Made by a program: the position numbers and the translations under genes
Notes under the pieces: model-generated
Databases searched by the model: none
Told to the model about the DNA's origin: nothing
The model's input: the letters and a program-made list of their open reading frames with translations, nothing else
Shown here: piece after piece, positions 29,744 to 38,001 of the stretch
How positions within the stretch are numbered: position 1 is the first letter of the stretch
Layout of the letters: each line of letters starts with the position of its first letter
Origin: Nocardioides humi
GTDB taxonomy: Bacteria; Actinomycetota; Actinomycetes; Propionibacteriales; Nocardioidaceae
Direction: 5' to 3'
NCBI RefSeq assembly: GCF_006494775.1
Contig: NZ_CP041146.1
Coordinates: 5,208,001 to 5,272,000 of the forward strand
DNA length: 64,000 bases

Positions 29744-29809
29744 TAGCCTGACGGTCTGGGTGTGCCGGGAAGTCTGGTCGGCTCTCGTCGAGTCGACCCC
29801 AGGAGTGCC
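29744..29809 (+). promoter_or_regulatory. nhaA promoter and 23-nt leader motif, copy B
   Basis: TAGCCT at 29744-29749 is followed by the 23-nt motif at 29760-29782 and an AGGAG ribosome site at 29801-29805, giving a 50-nt leader before ATG 29810. CTGGTCG inside the motif can pair with CGACCCCAG at 29795-29803 (two-base bulge), which would cover the first bases of the ribosome site. A regulatory RNA or a +1 operator are both possible. Confidence 0.6.
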
Positions 29810-31102
29810 ATGACCATGCCGCAGGACCGCCAGAATCGTCTGTTCTCCCGAGGCTCGTGGCCGGAGGCATCGCGGATAGCGGACGTGCTCCGCGCGGAGA
29901 CCACCGGCGGGATCCTGCTGATCATCGGCGCCGTCGTGGCCATCACCTGGGCGAACACGCCCTGGGCGGGCGCCTACGAGCGCCTGCGCGACACCGTTGT
30001 CGGTCCATCCTCCCTCCATCTCGACCTCACCCTCGGCACCTGGGCCGCCGATGGCCTGCTCGCGATCTTCTTCTTCGTGGTCGGTCTGGAGCTCAAGCGC
30101 GAGTTCGTGGCTGGTGACCTGCGCGACCCCCGGCGAGCCGCACTGCCCATCGTGGCCGCAGTAGGAGGCATGGCGGCGCCCGCGCTCATCTTCGTGCTGT
30201 GGAACCTTGGGCCCAACGGCGATCTGCGCGGGTGGGCGATCCCCACCGCCACCGACATCGCGTTCGCGGTCGCCATCCTGGCCGTCATCAGCACCCACCT
30301 GCCCTCCGGTCTGCGCACCTTCCTGCTCACCCTCGCCGTCGTCGACGACCTCCTCGCGATCACGGTGATCGCCCTCTTCTACACCGACCAGCTCCGGCCG
30401 GCGTACCTGCTGCTCGCCATCCTCCCCGTCGCGGCCTTCGCCGTCCTGGTCCAGCGCCGGATCCGCTCCCCGTGGCTCTTGATCCCGCTCGCCGTGGTGG
30501 CGTGGGTGCTGATGCACGAGTCGGGCGTGCACGCCACCGTCGCCGGGGTCCTGCTGGGCTTCACGGTGCCCGTGCTGCGGCGCGACGGGAACGACGGCCC
30601 GGGGCTCGCCGAGCACCTGGAGCACATCGTCAGGCCGCTGTCGGCAGGCTTCGCGGTCCCGATCTTCGCCTTCCTCGCCGCCGGTGTGACCGTCGGCGGG
30701 CTGAGCGGGCTCCTGGAGTCGCTGCGCGACCCTGTGGCCCTGGGCATCGTCACCGGCCTCGTCGTCGGCAAGACCGTGGGAATCGCCTGCTCGACCTTCC
30801 TCCTGGCGCGGTTCACCCACGCAGAACTCGACGACGACCTGGCCTGGACCGACGTGATCGGCGTGTCACTCCTCGCCGGCATCGGGTTCACCGTGTCCCT
30901 CCTCATCGGTGAGCTGGCGTTCGGCCAAGGCAGCGAGCGCGACGAGCACGTGAAGGTCGGCGTCCTCCTGGGCTCCCTGACCGCGGTCGTTCTCGCGGCC
31001 GCCGTGCTCCGGCTCCGCAACCGCGTGTACCGCCGCGTCCACGAGCTGGAGGAGCGCGACGACGACCAGGACGGCGTGCCCGACGTCTACCGCCACCGGT
31101 AG
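29810..31102 (+). CDS. nhaA: Na+/H+ antiporter NhaA
   Basis: 430-residue inner-membrane antiporter exchanging cytoplasmic sodium for protons, for pH and salt homeostasis. The ion-binding aspartate pair is in [20 protein letters not shown]; other NhaA signatures are [31 protein letters not shown] and [18 protein letters not shown]. Length is typical. ATG 29810 is chosen because AGGAG precedes it; the open frame extends upstream to 29762 but there it reads the leader. The trkH remnant next door makes this a cation-transport neighbourhood. Confidence 0.92.
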   Translation: MTMPQDRQNRLFSRGSWPEASRIADVLRAETTGGILLIIGAVVAITWANTPWAGAYERLRDTVVGPSSLHLDLTLGTWAADGLLAIFFFVVGLELKREFVAGDLRDPRRAALPIVAAVGGMAAPALIFVLWNLGPNGDLRGWAIPTATDIAFAVAILAVISTHLPSGLRTFLLTLAVVDDLLAITVIALFYTDQLRPAYLLLAILPVAAFAVLVQRRIRSPWLLIPLAVVAWVLMHESGVHATVAGVLLGFTVPVLRRDGNDGPGLAEHLEHIVRPLSAGFAVPIFAFLAAGVTVGGLSGLLESLRDPVALGIVTGLVVGKTVGIACSTFLLARFTHAELDDDLAWTDVIGVSLLAGIGFTVSLLIGELAFGQGSERDEHVKVGVLLGSLTAVVLAAAVLRLRNRVYRRVHELEERDDDQDGVPDVYRHR

Positions 31103-31319
31103 GGCTGGGGACCGGGCACAGGCGACCAAGACGTCGCGGTCGGTGCTGGTGAGAGAGTCGTTGCCGGTGCGTGTTAGCGAGGCGTTAGGGATGGGCCGTA
31201 CTGTCATGCCCCACATTTCGCCGCGGCGGGCCCGGGCTGGGAACGCGGCCAGAAACACTGTCGAAGTGGTTCTGCGCGGGCCCGGTGCGGGCATCGCAGG
31301 ACCGGAGAGGTCCACACTG

Positions 31320-33158
31320 ATGAGATTCGTTGCTCCGAGGCCGGCCAGCGGAGGCATGGCGCTGGCACTCGCCACCACAGCCGCCCTGTCTGTGAGTGCC
31401 GGAGATCCACCGCGGGGTGCAGCGGAGTTCGCGTTCGTCTCCTCCTCGGGCGATTGGTCGGCGCCCGTAGAGCTCTCCACTCCCGCGACGGGCGGTGCCC
31501 GTGGCCTCGAGATCGATGCCAACGCCCTCGGCGACTTCACCGCCGCCTGGGTTGTCGACGCCGAAGACGACATCGTCGCCGTGATCAAGACGGCCGGAAG
31601 CTCGCCCGGCGCTCCGCAGATCTTCGCCGGTGACTACGACGACCCCGACGTCGCCATCGGTGGGAACTCGGTCGGTGTCCTCGCCTGGGAGTCCAACACC
31701 AGCGACGAGACGGTGTACGCCGCCAGCAAGGCCGGTTCCGCGAGCGCGTTCTCGTCGCCTGCCGAGTTCGAGGGTGACGGTCACACCAGCCCGTCCGCCC
31801 CGCCGTCCGCTCAGGACCCGATTGTGGCGGTCAACGAGCAGGGCACGGGGATGCTCCTCTTCGAGCGCGACTATTACACGCCGCCCAGCTACAGCACCTT
31901 GGCCGAGGCGATCGAGGGCCGGGTCCTGGTGGATCCAGCGGCGAACACGTGGAGCGCGGGCGCCGATCTGCACGCCAACCCGCGTGAGCCCCGAAACACT
32001 GAGGTGTCGGTCGCCGCGGATGGCTCGGTGTTTCTGGGATCGAACGGCTTCGAGTTGGGCCCCTGCTACTACATCCACGCCATGGTGATGGAGAACGACG
32101 GCACCGGCAGCGGGGGAGGACCGATCCGCTACACCTGTGGTGGGCAGCTCAACGGCATCTTGCCGAGTAACGACCGGCTCCCCAATGGCGACGTGCTGAT
32201 GACCTACCACCATCACACCGGCGGTGGGGTCTACGCCCTCGACATCTCCAAGGGGCGCGCGCTGAGCGGCAGCACGGACCTGAGCAGTCAGGAGGTCCGG
32301 CTCGATGATCCCGACGGCTCCGAGGACGGCGTATGGCCGCGGGTGCGCACCGACGCCGCCGGCAACGCGGTTGTGGTCTGGCACGACACCACGGGCACCG
32401 ACTCGATGCTGGCCCGGTTCCGCCCCGCCGGCCAGACCACCTGGGGCCCCGTCGAGGTGATCAGCAGCGGAGAGACCTACCAGGGCGACTTCAGCTTCGA
32501 CCTCGATGCTGCCGGCAACGGCTACCTCGTCTATGAGAGAACCGACGGCGTCAATCAGCAGGTGGTCGCCGCCGAGCGCTCACCCGGTGCCGCCGGGGTC
32601 TGGACCACGCCGGTGGTGCTCTCGACCGATCAGGGGATCGTCGCCTCACCGATGGTCGTGGCAGCCGCCGACGGTCATGCCTTCGCGGCGTGGATCGCGA
32701 ACAGCGGCGATCAGGTCTACCTGTCCTCCTTCGCACCGAGCAACCCCGCGGGCCCGGGAGGGCCGGGTAACCCCGGGGACGGAGACCACACCGCTCCCCG
32801 GCTGAGGGTCGACGGGGCCAAGAAGCAGACGAACAAGAAGCGTGTCGTGATCAACGCCTCGTGCGATGAGATCTGCACGGTGACAGCGGGCCTGAAGGGC
32901 AAGGCGAGGATCAAGAAGGGTCCGCCGGGCACGAAAAAGAACGTCAAGCTGACGTTGAAGGAGACCGCGACGACCTTGGCCGCGGGCCGAAGCCAGCCGC
33001 TTGCGCTCAAGTTCAAGGGGTCCAAGACCAAGAAGCTGGTGCGACGGGTGCTCGGCAGCAAGCGCGGCAAGATCAAGCTCGTACTCAGCATCACCGCGGT
33101 GGACCAAGCCGGGAACACGAGCCAGGACACGTTCAAGGTGGTGCTGCGACGGGGTTAG
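31320..33158 (+). CDS. Secreted beta-propeller-like protein with lysine-rich C-terminal domain
   Basis: 612 residues from ATG 31320 (GAGAGG site ahead). An N-terminal signal (GGMALALATTAALSVSAGD) precedes irregular ~50-residue repeats with sialidase-like turns such as VAVNEQGTGMLLFER, VSVAADGSVFLGSNG, RTDAAGNAVVVWHDTTG and LDAAGNGYLVYERTDG, typical of a beta-propeller. After a Gly/Pro linker, the last ~120 residues form a basic, Ig-like domain (GAKKQTNKKRVVINASCDEI, KKLVRRVLGSKRGKIKLVLS). No catalytic residues are recognised; binding or adhesion is likelier than hydrolysis. The 217-base gap before it shows no clear promoter. Confidence 0.7.
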   Translation: MRFVAPRPASGGMALALATTAALSVSAGDPPRGAAEFAFVSSSGDWSAPVELSTPATGGARGLEIDANALGDFTAAWVVDAEDDIVAVIKTAGSSPGAPQIFAGDYDDPDVAIGGNSVGVLAWESNTSDETVYAASKAGSASAFSSPAEFEGDGHTSPSAPPSAQDPIVAVNEQGTGMLLFERDYYTPPSYSTLAEAIEGRVLVDPAANTWSAGADLHANPREPRNTEVSVAADGSVFLGSNGFELGPCYYIHAMVMENDGTGSGGGPIRYTCGGQLNGILPSNDRLPNGDVLMTYHHHTGGGVYALDISKGRALSGSTDLSSQEVRLDDPDGSEDGVWPRVRTDAAGNAVVVWHDTTGTDSMLARFRPAGQTTWGPVEVISSGETYQGDFSFDLDAAGNGYLVYERTDGVNQQVVAAERSPGAAGVWTTPVVLSTDQGIVASPMVVAAADGHAFAAWIANSGDQVYLSSFAPSNPAGPGGPGNPGDGDHTAPRLRVDGAKKQTNKKRVVINASCDEICTVTAGLKGKARIKKGPPGTKKNVKLTLKETATTLAAGRSQPLALKFKGSKTKKLVRRVLGSKRGKIKLVLSITAVDQAGNTSQDTFKVVLRRG

Positions 33159-33199
33159 GCGTGGGGCCGGTGTCGGCCGAGGGCGATGATCTCGTGCGA

Positions 33200-33442
33200 T
33201 GCTGGGTCGGCGGTGGCTGCCGAGATCGAGGTGATCGGGGGCACTGGCTTCTACTCGTTCATCGAGGACGGCCTTGAGCATGACGTGTGGACGCCTTTCG
33301 GCCAGCCCTCGGCCCCGATCACCGTGGGGGGTGATCGGAGGTCGTCGGGTGGCGTTCCTCTCGCGGCACGGCGCGGGGCACCGGTTCGCTCCGCACGCGA
33401 TCAACTACCGGGCCAACCGCTGTGGGCCTGCGCTCCCTGGGA
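33200..33442 (+). pseudogene. Broken copy of the 5' end of the methylthioadenosine phosphorylase gene
   Basis: This stretch matches 56871-57111, the first third of the intact phosphorylase gene, with about a dozen base differences by eye. EIEVIGGTGFYSFIEDGLEH is still readable, then one extra G after position ~33325 (GTGGGGGG for GTGGGGG) shifts the frame, a further indel follows near 33419, and homology ends abruptly after CTCCCTGGG. It is a partial gene duplication that has begun to decay and cannot encode an enzyme. Confidence 0.85.
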
Positions 33443-33921
33443 GCCATCGGCGCTACCCGCCGCCGTCGCGGAACCCATCAGGTGCCCGACCCTGGCCGAC
33501 GCAGGCGTACCTTTACGGAGTCCAAGAACTGCTGGAACCAGCAACGAGGACTTCGCCGCCGCGACCCCGGACATCGACCGCCGCCTGCGCACCCACCTCC
33601 GCGAGTTCGAACGACCACGAGGGCGGGTCGCCAAGCTTGCTGCCGGTGACAGCCTGGGCCCTTCTCTCGGGAAGCGGTCGCTTCCCTGAACGAGCTGCGA
33701 AACCTCTTCGTCCCAGGAGCCGATGGTCGAGGCGGAGGATGACGTCTTGATCCTCGTCGGAGCGCATTGCACCAGTAGATGTCCCGCTAGATGCAACTCA
33801 AGCAGTACATCTGCGAGCCCGGGGTTGAGGAGCTCTGTCTGATCTGGCCGAGGTCATCGGCGGGGCACCGGACGACGAGCGATTGGTCGCTGGCCGGGCC
33901 AAGCGGCGTCGCACGGTGCGG
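33443..33921. other. Apparently non-coding stretch after the phosphorylase fragment
   Basis: About 480 bases with several overlapping short frames, none with convincing codon bias, a ribosome site or a recognisable family. One short frame before the TAG at 33922 reads DLAEVIGGAPDDERLVAGRA and could be the tail of a lost gene. I see no repeat or RNA gene here. Confidence 0.4.
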
Positions 33922-33987
33922 TAGGCTCGGGTGCGGTGTGCCGGGAAGTCTGGTCGGCGGCTCTGTTGGCTTGCCGAAAGGACGATC
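33922..33987 (+). promoter_or_regulatory. Promoter and 23-nt leader motif, copy C
   Basis: TAGGCT at 33922-33927 is followed eight bases later by the same 23-nt motif (33936-33958) and an AAAGGA ribosome site at 33977-33982, giving a 52-nt leader before GTG 33988. TCGGC in the motif can pair with GCCGA just before the ribosome site. The arrangement matches nhaA although the coding sequences are unrelated. Confidence 0.6.
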
Positions 33988-34380
33988 GTGGCGATGCGTA
34001 CGCACACGGACGGGCATGTGGTGTCTGTGGTGCTGACGATGGAGCGCTGCGCTTCCGGCGGACAGGCGCCCATCCCGGACTATCGCCGACCCGGCGTGGT
34101 CCATCTCCTCGGCGACGACTCCAGGACTCTCTGCTCGTGGCCGGTCGTGGGCACGAGCTCGACCTATGAGTGGGTCACCCACGTCATCACCAGAAGCGCC
34201 TCCGAGCACTTCACCGCCGGCGGGCAGGTCGTGACTGTGGAGCGAGTGAACGGCGTGAACATGATGACCGTCCAGACGGCAGAGCGTGCGGGAGAAGAGG
34301 ACATCGAGCCGAGCGTGACCGGGCGCTTCTCGGTCGACGATGACCTGATCCTGACCATCGTGGAGGCAGCGCCCAGGTAG
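33988..34380 (+). CDS. Unknown protein behind leader motif copy C
   Basis: 130 residues from GTG 33988 (ATG 33994 is an alternative). Strand-rich sequence: HVVSVVLTMERCASGGQAPI, RRPGVVHLLGDDSRTLCSWP, and VTVERVNGVNMMTVQTAERA. No signal peptide, membrane helix or known domain is seen. Third-position GC is lower than in the core genes nearby. Shares its promoter-leader design with nhaA, which is the only hint to regulation. Function unknown. Confidence 0.55.
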   Translation: MAMRTHTDGHVVSVVLTMERCASGGQAPIPDYRRPGVVHLLGDDSRTLCSWPVVGTSSTYEWVTHVITRSASEHFTAGGQVVTVERVNGVNMMTVQTAERAGEEDIEPSVTGRFSVDDDLILTIVEAAPR

Positions 34381-34388
34381 GCAGCCCG

Positions 34389-35058
34389 TCAGTTGCGGAC
34401 GACGCGGTCCAAGGGGATGAGAGTGATCACCGTGGGTCGCGACGGGGTGTTGGACCAGGCTCCGGAATCGGTGAACTGGCAGAGAACGCGCCAACCGGCG
34501 GGAGCGCCCTGCAGCGTGAAGGACATGGTGAGTCCCGTGAGCGAGGGATCGATCACCCGGGTGGTGGTGAGGCCACGCAGACCTGAGGGGAGCTGTTGCC
34601 AATTGCGTGGTAGCCGCAGGCGAAGTCGTGGTCGCCTCCGGCGATGGGTGTGGTGCGGTAGGGCTGGCATCGACGGTGACGAGGTAGTTGCCGGCGGGTG
34701 CTGCGGGCAGGGTGTAGGAGAGCATGTTGGCCCCACCGGAGCTACTCGCCGTGGTGTTGGTCCGCTGGTAGGCCGTCGTCTGCAGATCGGTCGCGTGCAG
34801 TCCGTCGACCTGGTCGGAGTTGAGGTTCGTCACCCTGGTCGAAGAGTTCACCTTGAGTGGTGCGAAGCCCGGGCGGGACTTGAGGAACAGGGTCTCGGAC
34901 TTGGCCTTGGGGGAGGCCAGAGTGGTCTGCTTCTTCGTCTTGGTGAGCTTGCCGGCGATGATGCTCTTGCCGGTGGCTGCGGCTGCGGTGTAGTCGATGC
35001 CTGCGACCAGGCCGAGTGCGACGGCGCAGACCACGATCACGGTCTTCAGACGATTCAT
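34389..35058 (-). CDS. Secreted protein of unknown function; two frameshifts
   Basis: From ATG 35058, behind a GAGGAGG site, the protein has a signal peptide (LKTVIVVCAVALGLVAGIDY) and a segment KSIIAGKLTKTKKQTTLASP followed by VDGLHATDLQTTAYQRTN, a pattern common in actinobacterial exported proteins. The frame is lost twice, near 34641-34660 and 34556-34575; adding one base at each place yields TPIAGGDHDFACGYHAIGNS and then LTMSFTLQGAPAGWRVLCQF, ending at 34389. Corrected length is about 223. Two possible operator repeats for the neighbouring TetR protein lie over its promoter. Confidence 0.6.
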
Positions 35059-35090
35059 CGGTCGACTTTCCTCCTCGGGAGCACGTGGGC

Positions 35091-35116
35091 TTACGATCAT
35101 TATGAAACGATCGTAA
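35091..35116. promoter_or_regulatory. Likely TetR operator upstream of the secreted-protein gene
   Basis: TTACGATC and GATCGTAA form a perfect inverted repeat spaced by ten bases, overlapping a CATAAT -10-like element on the minus strand. It lies between the secreted-protein gene and the TetR gene. The right half CGTAACGAAA recurs at 36335-36344, at the start of the lipoprotein gene. Confidence 0.6.
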
Positions 35117-35168
35117 CGAAACTAGTGGAGGTGTCGCCCCCTGGCAAGGCCGTCGGCGGGGAACGGTC

Positions 35169-35729
35169 TCACTCGGCGCACACGCCGTGGAGGAACCGGT
35201 CCACGAGCAGCGTTCGGTAGGTCGTGTCGGCGTCCAGGTGGCGCACGAGCACGTGGAAGATCAGGGTGCCGGCGAGGTCGTTGAGTGCTGTGCGTGCGTC
35301 GACGGTCGCTTTCACCTCGCCGCGCGCGAGGGCCCGGTCCCACGATCCGAGGACGGTCTGCAAGGGCTGTTCGTCGAAGCGGGACAGCACGCCTGCGAAG
35401 TCGTGGTCGGCGATGGCAGTGGCGAGCTGGTCTGCCCATGCGGATCGAGGGGTGAGGTCGAGCGAGCGGGCGAGGGCTGCGACGTGCTCCAGAAGGTCAT
35501 TCCGCAAGGAGCCGGTGTCGACTGCCGTCACGGGCACTGACTGCTGGATGCTGGCAGCGAAGGCGAGTCGGGCCTTGTTCGGGTAGCGGCGGTAGAGAGA
35601 TGGTTTGCCGACCCTGGCGCGTTCCGCGACCGCCTCCATTGTGATGTCGTCGTACGGCAACTCATCGGCAAGCGCGCGCCAAGCTGCGACCACGCGGTCG
35701 TCGATCCGGGTATCGCGGGGGCGTGCCAC
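35169..35729 (-). CDS. TetR/AcrR family transcriptional regulator
   Basis: 186-residue one-component repressor. The N-terminal helix-turn-helix is typical: ITMEAVAERARVGKPSLYRRYPNKARLAFA. The C-terminal ligand-binding domain resembles the TetR_C_11-like group (WADQLATAIADHDFAGVLSR). It lies between two minus-strand exported-protein genes, and matching inverted repeats occur at both of their promoters, so it probably controls both. Ligand unknown. Confidence 0.88.
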   Translation of the reverse strand: MARPRDTRIDDRVVAAWRALADELPYDDITMEAVAERARVGKPSLYRRYPNKARLAFAASIQQSVPVTAVDTGSLRNDLLEHVAALARSLDLTPRSAWADQLATAIADHDFAGVLSRFDEQPLQTVLGSWDRALARGEVKATVDARTALNDLAGTLIFHVLVRHLDADTTYRTLLVDRFLHGVCAE

Positions 35730-35765
35730 GCTGCCAGTGTGCCGTAGTCCTTCGTTGACGCGGAG

Positions 35766-36335
35766 TCAGCCCAGTTCTGAGCCCACAGCCGCGAGCAGGG
35801 CTTCGAAGGCCGCATCGTCTGCGTCGGCGACCGGGAGTGCGACGGTGATCAGATGACCGCCGGTCGCCACCAGGCCGAAGTGGAGGGAGGCGCCCTTGAG
35901 GTGAGTTGCGCGGTCCCCTGCGGCCACCGTGCTCTCCTCCAGGCCGCTCTCGCCTGCGTAGCTCCGATTGAGGTCGAGCACGTAGTCGAAGGCAGCGTCA
36001 CCGGTCTTGCCGCCGACCTCGGACTCGGGTCGCATGCCGGCGACGACCAACCCGACGAGTGCGCCATCCGATCCGGTCAGGTCGTAGAGGCACTGGGGGG
36101 TGGCATCGTCGTCGGCGCGTGCGCTCGTTGCCTCGAGCCCGATCGCGTCACTCACCTCGTCCGGCGTGAGGTTGTCGCAGATCTCGGCTGCTGTGATCGC
36201 CTTGACCTGCGCATCGCCGAGTGAGGCGCCAGCAGACGCCTCAGCCGCGTCGGGGGATCCTTCATCATCTCCGCAGGCGGTCAGGACAAGTGCCAGGGCG
36301 GTGCTGGCGAGGACGTTCAGGGTTATGTTACGCAC
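35766..36335 (-). CDS. Lipoprotein, DUF3558-like
   Basis: 189 residues from GTG 36335. The signal ends in a lipobox LVLTAC, so Cys21 should be lipidated and the protein anchored outside the membrane. An acidic linker follows, then a domain with ICDNLTPDEVSDAIGLEATS and an internal cysteine in TPQCLYDLTG, resembling the DUF3558 lipoproteins of actinobacteria. It ends 37 bases upstream of the tetR start and its promoter carries a probable TetR site. Role unknown. Confidence 0.7.
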   Translation of the reverse strand: MRNITLNVLASTALALVLTACGDDEGSPDAAEASAGASLGDAQVKAITAAEICDNLTPDEVSDAIGLEATSARADDDATPQCLYDLTGSDGALVGLVVAGMRPESEVGGKTGDAAFDYVLDLNRSYAGESGLEESTVAAGDRATHLKGASLHFGLVATGGHLITVALPVADADDAAFEALLAAVGSELG

Positions 36336-36347
36336 GTAACGAAATAT
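36327..36347. promoter_or_regulatory. Promoter and possible TetR site at the lipoprotein gene start
   Basis: GTTACGCACGTAAC (36327-36340) is a near-palindrome, and CGTAACGAAA (36335-36344) is identical to the right half of the repeat at 35091-35116. On the minus strand TATATT (about 36342-36347) is a -10 element placed so that transcription would begin at the GTG start codon. Repressor binding here would cover both. Confidence 0.5.
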
Positions 36348-36463
36348 AGCGTATGTATCGCCCGGTGCCTATGCTTCCAACCCTGGGTCGGTCTCGGGAT
36401 CACGTCGTGGCTGCCACCCGGTGAGAGCCGAGCCGACTCGGCTCTGTCCTCGGCGCTGAGGGA

Positions 36464-37816
36464 TCACCCAGCGTGGACCTTGGCCTTGGCGCGCGCTGGT
36501 CGGAGGATCGTGGTCGGCGAAGTGTGGCCGCCGTAGTCGGCCTTGACCTTCACCGCGACGGGTCCTCGACCGTGCACCCTCTTTCCTTTGACCCTCACCT
36601 TCGCGGCGAGGCCGCACTGTGCGTCAACGGGGGCCGACTTCCGCGCGATGACTCGCTTGCCCTGCTTCAGAGTGAGGGCCACGGTCCCGCCGCAGATCCC
36701 AGGACCTGCCGCGAAGGCGCCGGTCACCCGTCCCTTGAACCGGTAGACGTAGGGCGCGGCCCGGTCGCGCTTCGGCTTCGCCTTGACCGCGAGCGCCGGG
36801 GTCACCGCCACCGGCGGGTCGACCCGGGCGATGGCCAGGCTGTGCGCGCCGCCGGCGCCGATGGCGACGTACCGAGCGTTCGGCGGAAGCGCCGGGAGCG
36901 CGCCCTGACCGATGTCGTTCTTCCCCCAGCTCACGACGACGCCGTCACTGCGCAGCGCGATCCCGAACTGCCCGCCCGCGCTGATCGCCGTGAACTGCGT
37001 CCCCGGCACAGGAAGGGGGACGCCGGACACGACGCCGAAGACGTCGGCGCCCCAGGCGACCAGGCGCCCGTCCGAGCGCAGGGCGAGGGACCATGCGTCT
37101 CCGGCCGAGATCGCGCGGTAGGTGAGTCCTGTCGGCAGGGGCGGTACGTCGAGCTGGCCGCTCCCGTTCGCGCCGAACGTCACGATCTCGCCGTCGGAGC
37201 GCAGCCCGAGAGAGTGGTGGTCGCCCGCGGCGATCGCGGTGTAGGTCACGCCGGGCATCAGCGCGAGTGAGGGCGGCGCGGCCTGCCCGTCGGCATTCAG
37301 CCCGTAGCCCTGGGCGGTGCCGTCCGAGCGCAGCACCAGGGAGTGGAAGCCGCCCGCGGCCACGGCGGTGTAGACGGTCCCGCCGCCCGGAGCGGGGATG
37401 CTCGCCTGCCCCTCGACGTTGCGGCCGACAGCGACGACGGAGCCGTCCGACACCAGTGCGAGGGTGTGCTCGCCGCCGGCCGAGATCGCGGTGTAGCGGT
37501 CTCCGAACGGGGCGGGCAGGTCGCGCTGGCCCCAGAAGTCGTAGCCGGCGGTGTCCACCCTTCCGTCCGAGCGCAGAGCGAGCGAGTGGGCGGCGCCGGC
37601 CTCCACGGCCGTGTAGGTGACACCCGCCGGGAGCGCGGGGAACACCAGCCGGTCCTGGCTGGGATCGCCGGCGGCCCGCAGCAGGGTGCCGCCCGGCGTC
37701 ACGGGGACCCCCGGTGGCTCCGCGTTCGCCGGCGGCGCGGCGAGGAGGCCGAGTGACAGGATCAGGACGATCCCGAGGATGACCGGCGATCCGGTCCGGA
37801 CAGGCGCGTCAGGCAT
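36464..37816 (-). CDS. Secreted RCC1-repeat beta-propeller protein
   Basis: 450 residues from ATG 37816, preceded by GGAGG. A signal peptide (VILGIVLILSLGLLAAPPAN) is followed by seven RCC1-like repeats of about 45 residues, each with AISAGxxHSLALRSDGxVVxxG, for example YTAVEAGAAHSLALRSDGRV and YTAISAGGEHTLALVSDGSV. The final ~110 residues are a lysine/arginine-rich beta domain (ALTLKQGKRVIARKSAPVDA). RCC1 propellers are protein- or ligand-binding; no enzymatic motif is seen. Probably a cell-surface or extracellular binding protein. Confidence 0.82.
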   Translation of the reverse strand: MPDAPVRTGSPVILGIVLILSLGLLAAPPANAEPPGVPVTPGGTLLRAAGDPSQDRLVFPALPAGVTYTAVEAGAAHSLALRSDGRVDTAGYDFWGQRDLPAPFGDRYTAISAGGEHTLALVSDGSVVAVGRNVEGQASIPAPGGGTVYTAVAAGGFHSLVLRSDGTAQGYGLNADGQAAPPSLALMPGVTYTAIAAGDHHSLGLRSDGEIVTFGANGSGQLDVPPLPTGLTYRAISAGDAWSLALRSDGRLVAWGADVFGVVSGVPLPVPGTQFTAISAGGQFGIALRSDGVVVSWGKNDIGQGALPALPPNARYVAIGAGGAHSLAIARVDPPVAVTPALAVKAKPKRDRAAPYVYRFKGRVTGAFAAGPGICGGTVALTLKQGKRVIARKSAPVDAQCGLAAKVRVKGKRVHGRGPVAVKVKADYGGHTSPTTILRPARAKAKVHAG

Positions 37817-37954
37817 GGATCCTCCGACTCCGCGACGGCAGGGCTGCCTGGAGACTGTCACCGAGACTGCCGCGGAGTCATCAGGGTCGCGACCCTGACA
37901 TTAGGCCGCGCTCAAATGACGGGCCGCCTCGCTGTTCCATGCCAGCTGGATAGG

Positions 37955-37992
37955 CGAGAGCCCCAGGCGTCTCGGGTCACCTGGGGCTCTCG
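37955..37992 (+). promoter_or_regulatory. Stable hairpin in the leader of the first LuxR-type gene
   Basis: CGAGAGCCCCAGG and CCTGGGGCTCTCG make a perfect 13-bp stem with a 12-base loop. The stem ends at 37992, touching the GGAG ribosome site (37992-37995) and nine bases before ATG 38002. The upstream gene is divergent, so this is not its terminator. It may tune translation or end a short leader transcript. Confidence 0.5.
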
Positions 37993-38001
37993 GAGTCGAG
38001 C

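Noticed and set aside
33443..33921. Small frames after the phosphorylase fragment
   Set aside because: No ribosome site, codon bias or family similarity distinguishes one of them from chance.
26892..36340. Intact prophage or integrative element
   Set aside because: Only an excisionase-like gene and a truncated integrase are present; there are no replication, structural or transfer genes and no direct repeat of the tRNA end.
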